Position numbers and translations under genes: made by a program. DNA of 55,796 nucleotides from the NCBI GenBank assembly GCA_903861045.1, contig CAIOST010000120.1, positions 1 through 55,796 of the forward strand, written 5' to 3'. The notes under the pieces were generated by a model that saw nothing but the letters and a program-made list of their open reading frames with translations, was not told where the DNA came from and did no database searches. Below, one piece after another: positions 8,722 through 17,006 of the stretch; position 1 is the stretch's first letter, and each line of letters starts with the position of its first letter. The stretch is from an uncultured bacterium. Lineage in GTDB: Bacteria; Verrucomicrobiota; Kiritimatiellia; RFP12; CAIWXQ01.

Positions 8722-10041
8722 ATGAGTGCTGTTTCGAACGGGATGAAGGCGGCGGACGGAAAATTGCCGAATCGGTGGTTGATTGCAATCATGGGGACCC
8801 TGCTGCAGGTGTGCCTGGGGACCGTCTATGCCTGGAGCTTCTTCCAGAAACCGATCATGACCGGTTTTCATTGGAATAACACCCAGGTCATGTGGATCTT
8901 CAGTCTCGCCATCTGTTTCCTGGGTCTGGCCGCGGCATGGGGCGGCATCAATCTGGCCAAGTTCGGTCCCCGTATGCTGGCCATGGGGGGCGGTCTGCTG
9001 TACGGGTTGGGCTATCTCCTGGCAGCGTTCGCCATGCAGCAGAAGAGCCTGCCGCTCTTCTACGTCTCTTTTGGTGTGATTGGTGGCATCGGACTGGGCC
9101 TCGGATATGTCACGCCGGTGGCCACGTCGGCGAAGTGGTTCCCTGATAAGAAAGGGTTCATTACCGGCATGGTGGTCATGGGGTTTGGTCTGGGCGCGCT
9201 CTTCATGTCTAAGGTGCTCGCCCCCATTCTGATGAAATCGTTTGACGGCAACCTGATCTCGGTCTTTGTAACGATCGGCCTGGTGATGATCGTGCTCGCC
9301 ACCTCCGCCGGCGCGTTCATGCAGAACCCGCCGGCTGGCTATGTTCCGGCCGGATATACCCCGCCGGTCATGTCAGCATCCGGCAAAGCGGCGGACGAGG
9401 CGGTGACCGCTAGAGATTGCATTCTCTCCGGCCGGTTCCTCGTGATCTGGTTGTTCTTCTTTGCGAACATCTGTGCCGGTATTATGTTCATCGGGATGCA
9501 GTCGCCGATGCTGCAGGATCTGCTTAAGACGGGCGAGAAATATGCGGGCATGACGCCGGATGCAGCCAAGGCCGCGCTGGCGGCGGCGGGTGCAACCCTG
9601 ATTGCGATCAGCTCGATCTTCAACGGTGTCGGGCGTTTCTTCTGGGGTGGGCTCTCGGATAAGATCGGCCGCGTGAATACGTTCCGGATCATCCTGGCGT
9701 CGCAGGTCCTGGTCTTTGTGGCCTTGATCTTTGTGAAGAGCCCGCTCCTGTTTGGCGTGCTGGTGTGCTATGTGCTGCTTTGCTATGGCGGCGGCTTCGG
9801 GACGGCGCCGTCCACCGTGCTCACCGTCTTCGGGTCGCGCCTGATGCCGGTGGTGTATGGTGCCATCCTCACGGCGTGGTCTACGGCTGGCATTATCGGG
9901 CCGCAAGTGGCGGCCCTCATCAAGGACAAGGCGCCGGACAAGGCGTCGCTCTATACATTCTCCGTGGGCGCAGTCATCCTGCTGGGCGGGCTATTGCTCA
10001 CATTCCTGGTGAACGACAAGCCGTTCCACAAGAAGGTGTAG
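8722..10041 (+). CDS. MFS transporter, oxalate/formate antiporter (OFA) family
   Basis: A 439-residue inner-membrane carrier with about 12 hydrophobic segments. The N terminus (LLQVCLGTVYAWSFFQKPI) and the VMGFGLGALFMSKVLAPIL and LLCYGGGFGTAPS segments are typical of the OFA branch of the major facilitator superfamily, which moves small monocarboxylates or dicarboxylates. ATG 8722 follows AAAGGAAGG at a suitable distance. A central cytoplasmic loop separates the two six-helix halves. The neighbouring decayed formate dehydrogenase and rex make formate a reasonable substrate, but this is context only; oxalate, lactate or pyruvate exchange are alternatives. It converges on the endonuclease Q gene through a hairpin at 10049-10089. 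Confidence 0.85.
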   Translation: MSAVSNGMKAADGKLPNRWLIAIMGTLLQVCLGTVYAWSFFQKPIMTGFHWNNTQVMWIFSLAICFLGLAAAWGGINLAKFGPRMLAMGGGLLYGLGYLLAAFAMQQKSLPLFYVSFGVIGGIGLGLGYVTPVATSAKWFPDKKGFITGMVVMGFGLGALFMSKVLAPILMKSFDGNLISVFVTIGLVMIVLATSAGAFMQNPPAGYVPAGYTPPVMSASGKAADEAVTARDCILSGRFLVIWLFFFANICAGIMFIGMQSPMLQDLLKTGEKYAGMTPDAAKAALAAAGATLIAISSIFNGVGRFFWGGLSDKIGRVNTFRIILASQVLVFVALIFVKSPLLFGVLVCYVLLCYGGGFGTAPSTVLTVFGSRLMPVVYGAILTAWSTAGIIGPQVAALIKDKAPDKASLYTFSVGAVILLGGLLLTFLVNDKPFHKKV

Positions 10042-10048
10042 GCGCAAG

Positions 10049-10089
10049 CCAGCCGAAGCGTAGGCGTGCTACGCTGACACTTCGGCTGG
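10049..10089. terminator. Hairpin between convergent genes, possible terminator
   Basis: Arms CCAGCCGAAG (10049-10058) and CTTCGGCTGG (10080-10089) pair perfectly, with an inner CGTAG/CTACG pair. It lies 8 bases after the MFS stop and overlaps the last codons of the minus-strand gene. There is no U-tract on either side, so intrinsic termination is uncertain. Confidence 0.4.
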
Positions 10090-11331
10090 AAAGACGGTGA
10101 TGGCGCCGTATTCACCATCATAGCCGCCCTGGCGAAAGACCTGGCCGGCGCGCAGGCGGCGGATGGCCTCTCCCAGACGTTCCGGGGCGTGGGCGTCGAG
10201 TTGGGCCGGTGGCAGGTGTAGTAGGATGGCCAGTTCCGGGCCGCAGGCGGCCAATAGCTGGTCGTAGGCGGTGCGCACCTGCTTGCTTCCTGCGCCGACG
10301 CCCAGTAGTTCTGCCAGTATTTCATCCAAGGGGATGATGTATTGATGGGGGAGTGCCTGCCTGGGTCGCTCGCCGGCCGGCCGGTCGGCTAGGGCCAGCA
10401 CACGGTGCAGCACCCCCAGTGTGAGCGGTTTGCCGCAGACCGGACAGCGGTCGTGTCGTTGCTGGCTCTCTGACGGCTCGCATACGAAATGGCAGGCGCG
10501 GTGGCCGTCGAGATGATATTTCCCCTCTTCCGGAAAGAGATCCACCGTGCCGCCGCATACCGCCGGGTCTTTGCGCCGCAGGCCGTCGAGCAGGGTGAAA
10601 TAGTCCGGTGTGCCGAGGAAGATGTTGGCATTGCGGCCGAGGTTGGCAGGGGAGTGCAGGTCGGAGTTGGAGACCAGCGCCACGCGATCCAGCCCGCGCA
10701 CCCGCCAGTTCATAGGCGGGTCCGAGGAGAGCCCGGTCTCGACCGCAAAGATTTGCGGCGCAAGCTCGCCGAAGCACGCGTCGATGGAGTCGAAGCCGGA
10801 TTGTGAGCCAAACATCGCAAACCAGGGGGTCCAGATGTGTGCGGGGATCAGGGCGCAGGCCGGGTTAGCTTCCAGCAGGATGGTCAGCAGGTCGCGCGGA
10901 TCCAGGCCGAGAATGGGGCGACCGTCCGAGTGAAGATTGCCGATGGCCGCAAGGCGGGTGTTGATGTTGGCCACGGTGGCCAGGTCCGGTGCCAGCACGA
11001 GGCTGTGGACCTTGCGGACGCGGCCGTCGCGTTTATAGATGCTGCTGATCTCGCCTGTTAGCATAAACCGCACCGGCGCACGGCAGCTCTCGGGCAGCGC
11101 TTGGTCAGCCACCGCGGCAGCTTCCGGTCGCAGTTGGTAGAGGCCTGGTTCGGCAGGCAGCAGCTTGGTGCTTAGTTCTTGGAACCAGGCGGGGTGGGTG
11201 AAGTCGCCGGTGCCCACTACGCTTACCCCTTTGCGCTGCGCCCAATGGTGCAGCCCTGCCAGCGTGCATGCCTGACTGGTGGCGCGGGAGAAGTGCGAAT
11301 GGATGTGCAGGTCGGCGAAGTAAGTGCGCAT
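10069..11331 (-). CDS. Endonuclease Q family protein (PHP domain, zinc-binding)
   Basis: This 420-residue protein matches the COG1379 architecture, now known as endonuclease Q, which nicks DNA 5' of deaminated bases (uracil, hypoxanthine, xanthine) and abasic sites. The N-terminal PHP motifs ADLHIHSHFSRA, VGTGDFTHP and IPAHIWTPWF are visible, as is the SNSDLHSP segment that completes the metal site. A zinc-finger-like region follows (HACHFVCEP then CPVCGKPLTLG), and then a helical C terminus. Length fits the family. It is the last gene of a minus-strand run, 15 bases after a hexokinase-like gene and near dinB, which suits a repair role. EndoQ is best known from Thermococcales and a limited set of bacteria. 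Confidence 0.82.
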   Translation of the reverse strand: MRTYFADLHIHSHFSRATSQACTLAGLHHWAQRKGVSVVGTGDFTHPAWFQELSTKLLPAEPGLYQLRPEAAAVADQALPESCRAPVRFMLTGEISSIYKRDGRVRKVHSLVLAPDLATVANINTRLAAIGNLHSDGRPILGLDPRDLLTILLEANPACALIPAHIWTPWFAMFGSQSGFDSIDACFGELAPQIFAVETGLSSDPPMNWRVRGLDRVALVSNSDLHSPANLGRNANIFLGTPDYFTLLDGLRRKDPAVCGGTVDLFPEEGKYHLDGHRACHFVCEPSESQQRHDRCPVCGKPLTLGVLHRVLALADRPAGERPRQALPHQYIIPLDEILAELLGVGAGSKQVRTAYDQLLAACGPELAILLHLPPAQLDAHAPERLGEAIRRLRAGQVFRQGGYDGEYGAITVFPAEVSA

Positions 11332-11346
11332 GGTGGCGGTCTTGGA

Positions 11347-12639
11347 TCACCGGGTCAGGCCGGCGACGGCGGCGCCGATGATGGGCGATTCTTCCACGGC
11401 GAGGAGCTCGTAGTGGATGCCACGAGGCGCCAGGATGTCGCGCAGATGCCCCTGCACCCGCGCGGCGAAGGCGATGGCCTTGGTGCGGTGATAGGTGGAG
11501 CCATCCATGTTGATGGCCACCGGGTGGAGTGGATCCGCGCCGGTGCCGGTGCGGATCACGGCGGCGGCGATGTTGATGGCGGTCAGGCGCGCGGCACGTT
11601 CGTAGACGGGCGTACAGAGCTCCAGCGCGGTGCGACGGTCAGCCTCGGTTAGCGGGAGCGTTGCGAAGTGGCCGGGGGAGAGGAACGGGTTGTGGCAGAA
11701 GGCCGCGAGTTCCTGATTGCTCGGGAGTGGCATGGCCAGCAGGGCTTGCGCCGTGGCCGGTGTGAAGAGGCCGGCTCGGGCGGCCTCGTGCAGGATGATG
11801 CCGCCTAGACCGCCGAGATAGGCGCCGGCGATCATCTTCTCGAAGGAATAGGACCCGCAGTCGGCGGTGGTGGCGTCGAATAGCTTGTCAAAACGGCTGA
11901 CGGGTGCCTGGGCGAAGCTGCCGGATTCGATGTTGATGGCCATGGACTCAGCCGGGTTCAGCCCCTGGCATTTGCGGATATGGTCGTTGCGCTCGACATA
12001 GGCGGTGTTGGTGCCGGTACCGAGGATGAACCCCACGTAACTGGCATAGTGGCGTGCCACGCCGGCGCTCTTGCCGGCAAGGAGCGTGGCCACCGTATCA
12101 TTGAGTACCGCGATCGGGCGGTCGCAGCCGCGCCGGGCCAACTGCTGGCGCAAGCTGGAGCCGACCATGGTGCCCACTACGGCCGGCGCTTTGATTTGCT
12201 TGGTCCAGCGGAGCAGCTGCGCGTCGCAGTCGGGGGTGATGGCCGCAGGGTAAGAGAAGCAGAAGCCGACGGCGGAGGTTTTGGCGGCAAGTGGTGCGAG
12301 GAACTCGGCGAGGGCCTCGTAAAACTCCCCGGCGCTGAGCTCGCCTTGGGTGCCTGGCATGGGAGAGCGGGCGAAGTTTTCCATGTGAGGCTTGCCATGT
12401 GCATCAAACCACACGGTGGCCACGCGCAGGTTGGTACCGCCGGCGTCAAGCACCGCCACACGCGTGTTAATCGGCACAGGACGCGTGATGGTCAGGTAGG
12501 CGGGGATCATGGGGAGCGCGTCGGCCGCCCCCGCCAGGCCGCGCGTCATCGCGTCGTCAAACTGGCGCAGCAGCGCGGCGGGGTCTATCCCTGCCACCTG
12601 GAAGTCGTTGTCCGCCAAAAACTGTTTTACTCGTTGCAT
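11347..12639 (-). CDS. Hexokinase-type sugar kinase
   Basis: A 430-residue cytoplasmic kinase of the hexokinase fold (actin-like ATPase). VAVLDAGGTNLRVATV is the phosphate-1 motif, FCFSYPAAI corresponds to the sugar-contacting segment, VLNDTVATLLAG carries the catalytic Asp, and GFILGTGTNTAYVE is phosphate-2. INIESGSF and GSYSFEKMIAGAYLGGL match the eukaryotic-type hexokinase large domain rather than the bacterial ROK or glucokinase families. ATG 12639 has no overlap with dinB. It probably phosphorylates glucose or another hexose with ATP; specificity cannot be read from sequence alone. Its position between dinB and an EndoQ-like gene is probably only operon sharing. Confidence 0.82.
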   Translation of the reverse strand: MQRVKQFLADNDFQVAGIDPAALLRQFDDAMTRGLAGAADALPMIPAYLTITRPVPINTRVAVLDAGGTNLRVATVWFDAHGKPHMENFARSPMPGTQGELSAGEFYEALAEFLAPLAAKTSAVGFCFSYPAAITPDCDAQLLRWTKQIKAPAVVGTMVGSSLRQQLARRGCDRPIAVLNDTVATLLAGKSAGVARHYASYVGFILGTGTNTAYVERNDHIRKCQGLNPAESMAINIESGSFAQAPVSRFDKLFDATTADCGSYSFEKMIAGAYLGGLGGIILHEAARAGLFTPATAQALLAMPLPSNQELAAFCHNPFLSPGHFATLPLTEADRRTALELCTPVYERAARLTAINIAAAVIRTGTGADPLHPVAINMDGSTYHRTKAIAFAARVQGHLRDILAPRGIHYELLAVEESPIIGAAVAGLTR

Positions 12640-12661
12640 GGTTGGTCTCGCGTAGGGTTGG

Positions 12662-13846
12662 CTAGGGGTGGCGCATTTCGTCGGCCCGGACGAGCTGTTC
12701 GCGCCCGAGGGTGTTGCGCAGGTGGTCCACGGTGCGGCAAAGTTTCTCGTCGCGCGCGCGGCGATCGGCCGGATCTTCGAACAGGTTCATCTGCTCTTGT
12801 CGTTCGGCGGTGAGTCCGCTGACACCAAACCCGATCAGGCGTACGGGCTGGATCAGCGGTTCGGCGGCGAACAGCTCCAGGGCCATGCGGCGCAAGGTGA
12901 AGTCATCGCAGACGGGTGCGGGCAGCGCGCGTTGGCGGGTCAGGGTCTGGAAATCGGACCAGCGCAACTTAAGGCGCGCGACGCTGGCAAATTTGTCGCC
13001 GGCGCGCAACCGGTGGCCGACATCATCCACCAGGTCGCGCAGCACGGTGCGCAGTTCTTCCGGGTTGCGGCAATCGGTGAGAAAGGTGTGTTCGCGGGAG
13101 ATGCTCTTCTCGGCGAACTCGGTCTCCACGCTGCGTTCATCTTCGCCAAAAGCAAGGCGCAGCAGGTGACCGGCGCTATGGTGGCCGATGACGGCGGCCA
13201 AGGCGGTTTCCGACGTGCGCTGGATGTCGCCGATCGTCCGGTAGCTGTGACGTTCCAGCAGTTCGCAGGTCACCTTGCCCACACCCCAGAGGCGGTTGAC
13301 GGGCAACGGTGCCAGAAAGGCCAGCACCGCCGCGCGTTCCCGTGGGACCACGGTCAGACCGTCTGGTTTCTGGATTTCACTGGCCAGTTTGGCCAGAAAT
13401 TTGTTGCCGGCCACACCAGCCGAGGCGGTCAGGCCGGTCTCGGCCCGGATGGCCGCGCGGATGGCGACGGCTATGGCTTCCGGTTCGCCGAAAAGCCGGC
13501 GCGAACCGGTGACGTCGAGAAAGGCTTCGTCAATCGAGACCGGTTCCACCAGCGGCGTAAACCGCTCGAAAATAACCATAACCTGCCGCGAGACGGCGGC
13601 ATAGCGGGGCATGTCCGGCGGGAGAAAGGTCGCCGCGGGACAACGCCGGAAGGCCTCGCGTGACGGCATGGACGAGCGTACGCCGAAGGCCCGGGCCTCA
13701 TAGGAGCAGGTGGCGACCACGCCGCGCTGGTCCGGTGGTGAACCGATGATCACCGGTTTGCCGCGTAGTTCCGGATGGTCGCGTTGCTCCACAGCGGCGA
13801 AGAACGCATCCATGTCAAGATGAAGGATGTCGCGGGCGTTTGACAT
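12662..13846 (-). CDS. dinB: DNA polymerase IV (Y-family translesion polymerase)
   Basis: About 394 residues. ILHLDMDAFFAAVEQRD begins the palm and contains the first catalytic Asp; SYEARAFGVRSSMP is the finger segment that contacts the incoming nucleotide; SIDEAFLDVT carries the catalytic Asp-Glu pair; GVAGNKFLAKLAS and the HhH region LWGVGKVT follow. The C-terminal little-finger domain is present. I chose the ATG at 13846 because it starts just before the conserved first strand. A GTG at 13906 would add 20 residues that do not resemble the family. It follows yidC by 63 bases and precedes the hexokinase gene. Confidence 0.93.
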   Translation of the reverse strand: MSNARDILHLDMDAFFAAVEQRDHPELRGKPVIIGSPPDQRGVVATCSYEARAFGVRSSMPSREAFRRCPAATFLPPDMPRYAAVSRQVMVIFERFTPLVEPVSIDEAFLDVTGSRRLFGEPEAIAVAIRAAIRAETGLTASAGVAGNKFLAKLASEIQKPDGLTVVPRERAAVLAFLAPLPVNRLWGVGKVTCELLERHSYRTIGDIQRTSETALAAVIGHHSAGHLLRLAFGEDERSVETEFAEKSISREHTFLTDCRNPEELRTVLRDLVDDVGHRLRAGDKFASVARLKLRWSDFQTLTRQRALPAPVCDDFTLRRMALELFAAEPLIQPVRLIGFGVSGLTAERQEQMNLFEDPADRRARDEKLCRTVDHLRNTLGREQLVRADEMRHP

Positions 13847-13909
13847 GCTGGTAATGCGAAGCAACGCGCGCGACGTGCGGAGCGCTGCGCCGCCGCTTTC
13901 TACCACGCC

Positions 13910-15691
13910 CTAGCGCTCCATGCGCCGGCGCATCTGTCGTGTCATTTTCTCGGGTTCCGGGACCAGGATGGCCTCGGCTTCGGTGCGTGGGGTACGTTGC
14001 TGCCACCAGAGTTGCGCGATGGCCAGGATGGTGCTGATCGTCCAGTAGAGCGACAGCGCTGCCGGCATGCTGTAGAAGAAGAAGAGCATCATCAGCGGCA
14101 TCATCCAGGTCATCATCTTCTGTTGCATGGGGTCGCCCATGGCAGGCGTCAGCTTGCTCTGGACAATGGTGACGGCCGCCATGGCCAGCGGTAGGATGTT
14201 CAGCGAGAAGGGGAGCACGCCGGCGAACAGATTTTCGGGCTCGCTCAGGTCGGCCACCCAGAGGAAGGGGGCGAAGCGCAGTTCTACGGCGCTGCGTAGC
14301 ACGGTGTAGAGCGCGATGAAAACGGGAATCTGTACCAGCATGGGGAGGCAACTGGAGAACGGATTCACTTTGTGCTCCTTGTAGACGCGCCAGATCTCAT
14401 GCTGCAATTTGTGCGGCTCGTCCTTGAACTGCTCCTGAATGGCCTTGATCTTCGGCTGTACATCCCGCATGCGCTTGGCGCTCTCGGTGCTCTTGTGGGT
14501 GAGCGGCCAGAAGATAATGCGCACCAGCAGCGTCAGCAGGATGATCGCCACGCCGTAGTTGGGTATGACGCGGTAGAAGAAGTTCAGCAGCGGCACCAGC
14601 GGCTTGCAGAACCAGGCGAAGAAGCCGAACTCCATGATTTCGTCGCGGCGTTGCCCCAGTTCCTGCAGATAGGAGAGCTTTTTTGGGCCGATGTAGAGTT
14701 CATAGCGGCGTTCGATGGACTCCCCCTGCGTCAGCAGGGCGCCGGGGAAGGAGACGGCCGCCTGGATGTTGGAGAGGGCAAAGGGGGCTGCCAGCGGATC
14801 ACGGGCCGCCTCGATGCGCATGGCGGTGGTGGCGCTGTCGGGCGCAAAGGTCTGCACGAAGAAGCGCGACTTGAGCGCCACCCAATGCTGGGCGCCGGTC
14901 ACGCTCTGCTGGATCGTATCGGCTAAGGGACGTCCCGCGCCGCAGCCAAAAGAGCTCACGCCGAACAGCGCGGGCAGTTCGCCGCTCCAGTGACGCACCT
15001 TCCCCTCCGGGGCGATGGCGAACGTGTCGGCGGAGAGTTCATCATTCTTGGAATGGCCGCGATACATGGTGCCCAAGGAGAGCCAGTGGGGGGCGATCTT
15101 GATCGGCAGTTCGGCGGTGTTGGCGAAGCGGTCCGTGACCAGCACTTGGTGATGTTGCCGCAGCGTGATCGTGCGTTCGACGCGCAGGCCGAGCGGCGTG
15201 ACAAAGGTCAGGACCAGGGAGTTGTTGCTGCCGGGCGTCATGCTGTAGTCGGCATCGGCCGGCACGTCCGGTAACCCGGTGAGGGCGAGGGCCGATTGGG
15301 GCGCGAAGTCGAGGACCACCGGGTCGATCAGCTTGTTGGGGTGCGCGTGGGCGCGGTAGGTAGGTAGGGTGGCCGATCGCAGGGTGGCGCCGCGCGAGGA
15401 GATTTGCAGATGCATCTCGGCGGATTGCAGCGTACGGGTCTCTTCCGGCAGCAGGTGTAAGGCGGGCGCCACGGGGGCGGGCGCGACGGTTGACAGCTCG
15501 GCTTGGGCGGTGGGCAGGAGATTTTTGGCTGCCTCAGCGGTCGCGACGGCCATGGTGGTGTTGGTTGCGGCGGCCCGCCGGGCGGCGGCGGCTTGGGCCT
15601 GCTCCTTGCTGTTGATGTTATTGGAGTGCCAGAGCCAAGCCAGCAGCGTGAAGAACAGCAAACCAACGATCAGTTTCTCAGTGCGATTCAT
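13910..15691 (-). CDS. yidC: Membrane protein insertase YidC
   Basis: This 593-residue protein inserts and folds inner-membrane proteins with or without SecYEG. The N terminus has a membrane anchor (KLIVGLLFFTLLAWLW), then a large periplasmic beta-sandwich domain as in Gram-negative YidC (about residues 80-350), then the conserved core: TLLVRIIFWPLTHKSTESAK with the hydrophilic-groove Arg, the cytoplasmic helical hairpin, and the last membrane helices. The C-terminal tail is basic (MTRQMRRRMER). The ATG at 15691 overlaps the yidD stop by four bases. It is the fourth gene of the conserved rpmH-rnpA-yidD-yidC order. The periplasmic domain supports a diderm cell. Confidence 0.96.
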   Translation of the reverse strand: MNRTEKLIVGLLFFTLLAWLWHSNNINSKEQAQAAAARRAAATNTTMAVATAEAAKNLLPTAQAELSTVAPAPVAPALHLLPEETRTLQSAEMHLQISSRGATLRSATLPTYRAHAHPNKLIDPVVLDFAPQSALALTGLPDVPADADYSMTPGSNNSLVLTFVTPLGLRVERTITLRQHHQVLVTDRFANTAELPIKIAPHWLSLGTMYRGHSKNDELSADTFAIAPEGKVRHWSGELPALFGVSSFGCGAGRPLADTIQQSVTGAQHWVALKSRFFVQTFAPDSATTAMRIEAARDPLAAPFALSNIQAAVSFPGALLTQGESIERRYELYIGPKKLSYLQELGQRRDEIMEFGFFAWFCKPLVPLLNFFYRVIPNYGVAIILLTLLVRIIFWPLTHKSTESAKRMRDVQPKIKAIQEQFKDEPHKLQHEIWRVYKEHKVNPFSSCLPMLVQIPVFIALYTVLRSAVELRFAPFLWVADLSEPENLFAGVLPFSLNILPLAMAAVTIVQSKLTPAMGDPMQQKMMTWMMPLMMLFFFYSMPAALSLYWTISTILAIAQLWWQQRTPRTEAEAILVPEPEKMTRQMRRRMER

Positions 15692-15942
15692 GATGCTTGT
15701 CTTCCTATGGAGGAGTGACCGCCGGATCTCGGCGGAACAGGGTCATAGCCGCAGGGGCCGAAGGGGTGGCAGCGCAGCAGGCGCCGACCCGTGAGCCAGA
15801 GGCCGCGCCAGGCCCCGTGCTGGCGCAGGGCCTCCAGGCTGTAGTGTGAACAAGAGGGCTCAAACCGGCAGCAGTTGCCCATATGGGGCCCCAGCACCCC
15901 TTGGTAGATCCGTACGCCCAAGATCAGCAGCTTGCTCAGCAT
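15688..15942 (-). CDS. yidD: Membrane protein insertion efficiency factor YidD
   Basis: An 84-residue amphipathic protein associated with YidC. The family signature is visible: LLILGVRIYQGVLGPHMGNCCRFEPSCSHYSLEALRQ is its conserved core, of which the key residues are the Cys triplet (CCRFEPSC) and the SHYS motif, followed by GCHPF-like RCHPFGPCGYDPVP. It overlaps rnpA by a few bases at its start and yidC by four bases at its stop, indicating translational coupling. Confidence 0.95.
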   Translation of the reverse strand: MLSKLLILGVRIYQGVLGPHMGNCCRFEPSCSHYSLEALRQHGAWRGLWLTGRRLLRCHPFGPCGYDPVPPRSGGHSSIGRQAS

Positions 15943-16358
15943 GGGGCTTCCCGCCAGATGCCCGCGCGACGGCAGGTCGTGCGGAGGTCCGCTTCCACGT
16001 CCTGCCGCTGCACGTGTTCAATCCGGCCCCGCGCCAGCAACAAAATATCCACATCGGGACGCAGGTTACCCCGGTTCAGACGGAAGGCTTCGCGCAGCAA
16101 CCGGCGCGCCCGGTTGCGTGACACCGCGCTCGGCAAGGTGCGGCGGCTGGTTACCACGCCCAAGCGTCGATCCGCATCCGGCGCGACACGCAGCCAAACA
16201 ACCAGAAAACGACCCGCCACCGAACGCTCCTGTGCAAAGGCGTCGCGATATAAGGCGGGCCACATGCGCCGGGCGCGCGTCAAACAATAATCCGGCGTAA
16301 TAGCTAGGATTTCCGGCGATTGGGCGCCGGGGGAGGCGATTTTCGGCTCCCGGCCCAT
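15936..16358 (-). CDS. rnpA: Ribonuclease P protein component
   Basis: The protein subunit of RNase P, which with the M1 RNA removes 5' leaders from pre-tRNA. It is about 140 residues, slightly long because of a non-conserved N-terminal extension. GVVTSRRTLPSAVSRNRARR carries the RNR signature, followed by LLREAFR and the DILLLAR segment. ATG 16358 has CGGAG a short distance upstream and lies 19 bases after rpmH. The 3' end overlaps yidD. Confidence 0.94.
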   Translation of the reverse strand: MGREPKIASPGAQSPEILAITPDYCLTRARRMWPALYRDAFAQERSVAGRFLVVWLRVAPDADRRLGVVTSRRTLPSAVSRNRARRLLREAFRLNRGNLRPDVDILLLARGRIEHVQRQDVEADLRTTCRRAGIWREAPC

Positions 16359-16377
16359 GGGATCGCTCCGTGCGTCG

Positions 16378-16512
16378 TTAGATCGTAAGACGCGCGCGCC
16401 CTTTACGGCGGCGGTTGGCGATCACTTTACGACCACCCTTGGTGGCCATGCGTGCGCGAAAGCCAAGCTTGCGTCTGCGTTTGATCTTGGACGGCTGGTA
16501 CAGCATCTTCAT
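16378..16512 (-). CDS. rpmH: 50S ribosomal protein L34
   Basis: A 44-residue basic ribosomal protein too short for most ORF filters. The translation starts [18 protein letters not shown] and continues [19 protein letters not shown] to RARLTI, the complete L34 pattern. It is the first gene of the rpmH-rnpA-yidD-yidC unit, which in many bacteria lies next to dnaA and the origin; no dnaA or clear DnaA-box cluster is present here. Confidence 0.95.
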   Translation of the reverse strand: MKMLYQPSKIKRRRKLGFRARMATKGGRKVIANRRRKGRARLTI

Positions 16513-16600
16513 GACAATCGTTACTCCTGCGTCGCTCGTGAAAAGAGCCCATTAGAATACCATTTTTGCGGCGCGAGTCAATGACATCGCGCAATTAATG

Positions 16601-16894
16601 CTTTCTTGGCCATGGTCTTTTCCTGAAGACCTGGTTCTGTGGACTCCCCGCCGGGCGGAATCTAGCCACAAAAAGCACAAAAGACACAAAAGAAAGCGGT
16701 TTTTTGTGATTTATGTGCTTTTTGTGGCCAACATGAATGGTCTGCACCGATCCTGCCCGTGTCCAAATCCTCTGCCAACCAACACCTCGCCACTGCTAGC
16801 ATACACAAAAGCGGCTTCTGCGGTTACCACAAAGCCCTTGCTACAGCCAACCTGCGTTAGGTGGCGCTTCAGGAAAAGACCATGCTTTCTTGGC
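16601..16894. mobile_element. MITE-like element with 18-bp inverted ends and 10-bp target duplication
   Basis: CTTTCTTGGC occurs at 16601-16610 and again at 16885-16894. Immediately inside are perfect 18-bp inverted repeats: CATGGTCTTTTCCTGAAG (16611-16628) and its complement CTTCAGGAAAAGACCATG (16867-16884). The 274-bp body has no transposase. It contains a 15-bp perfect inverted repeat (GCCACAAAAAGCACA at 16665-16679 and its complement at 16714-16728). The target-repeat plus terminal-repeat geometry is that of a non-autonomous transposon. It lies upstream of rpmH and could affect its promoter. No second copy is visible in this window. Confidence 0.7.
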
Positions 16895-17006
16895 TGCCTG
16901 GGGCCTGGCACTTCCGTAGCTGCCCGACGGAATGCTTTGACAGGATGTACAAGATTTCGCAGGATTGGTCTTCGTTATGCACCCCTTGCGACGCCCTCTG
17001 TATGCG

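Noticed and set aside
16513-17006. Possible replication origin next to rpmH
   Set aside because: The rpmH-rnpA-yidD-yidC order often adjoins oriC, but there is no dnaA gene and no convincing cluster of TTATCCACA boxes; the region is mainly the MITE-like element.
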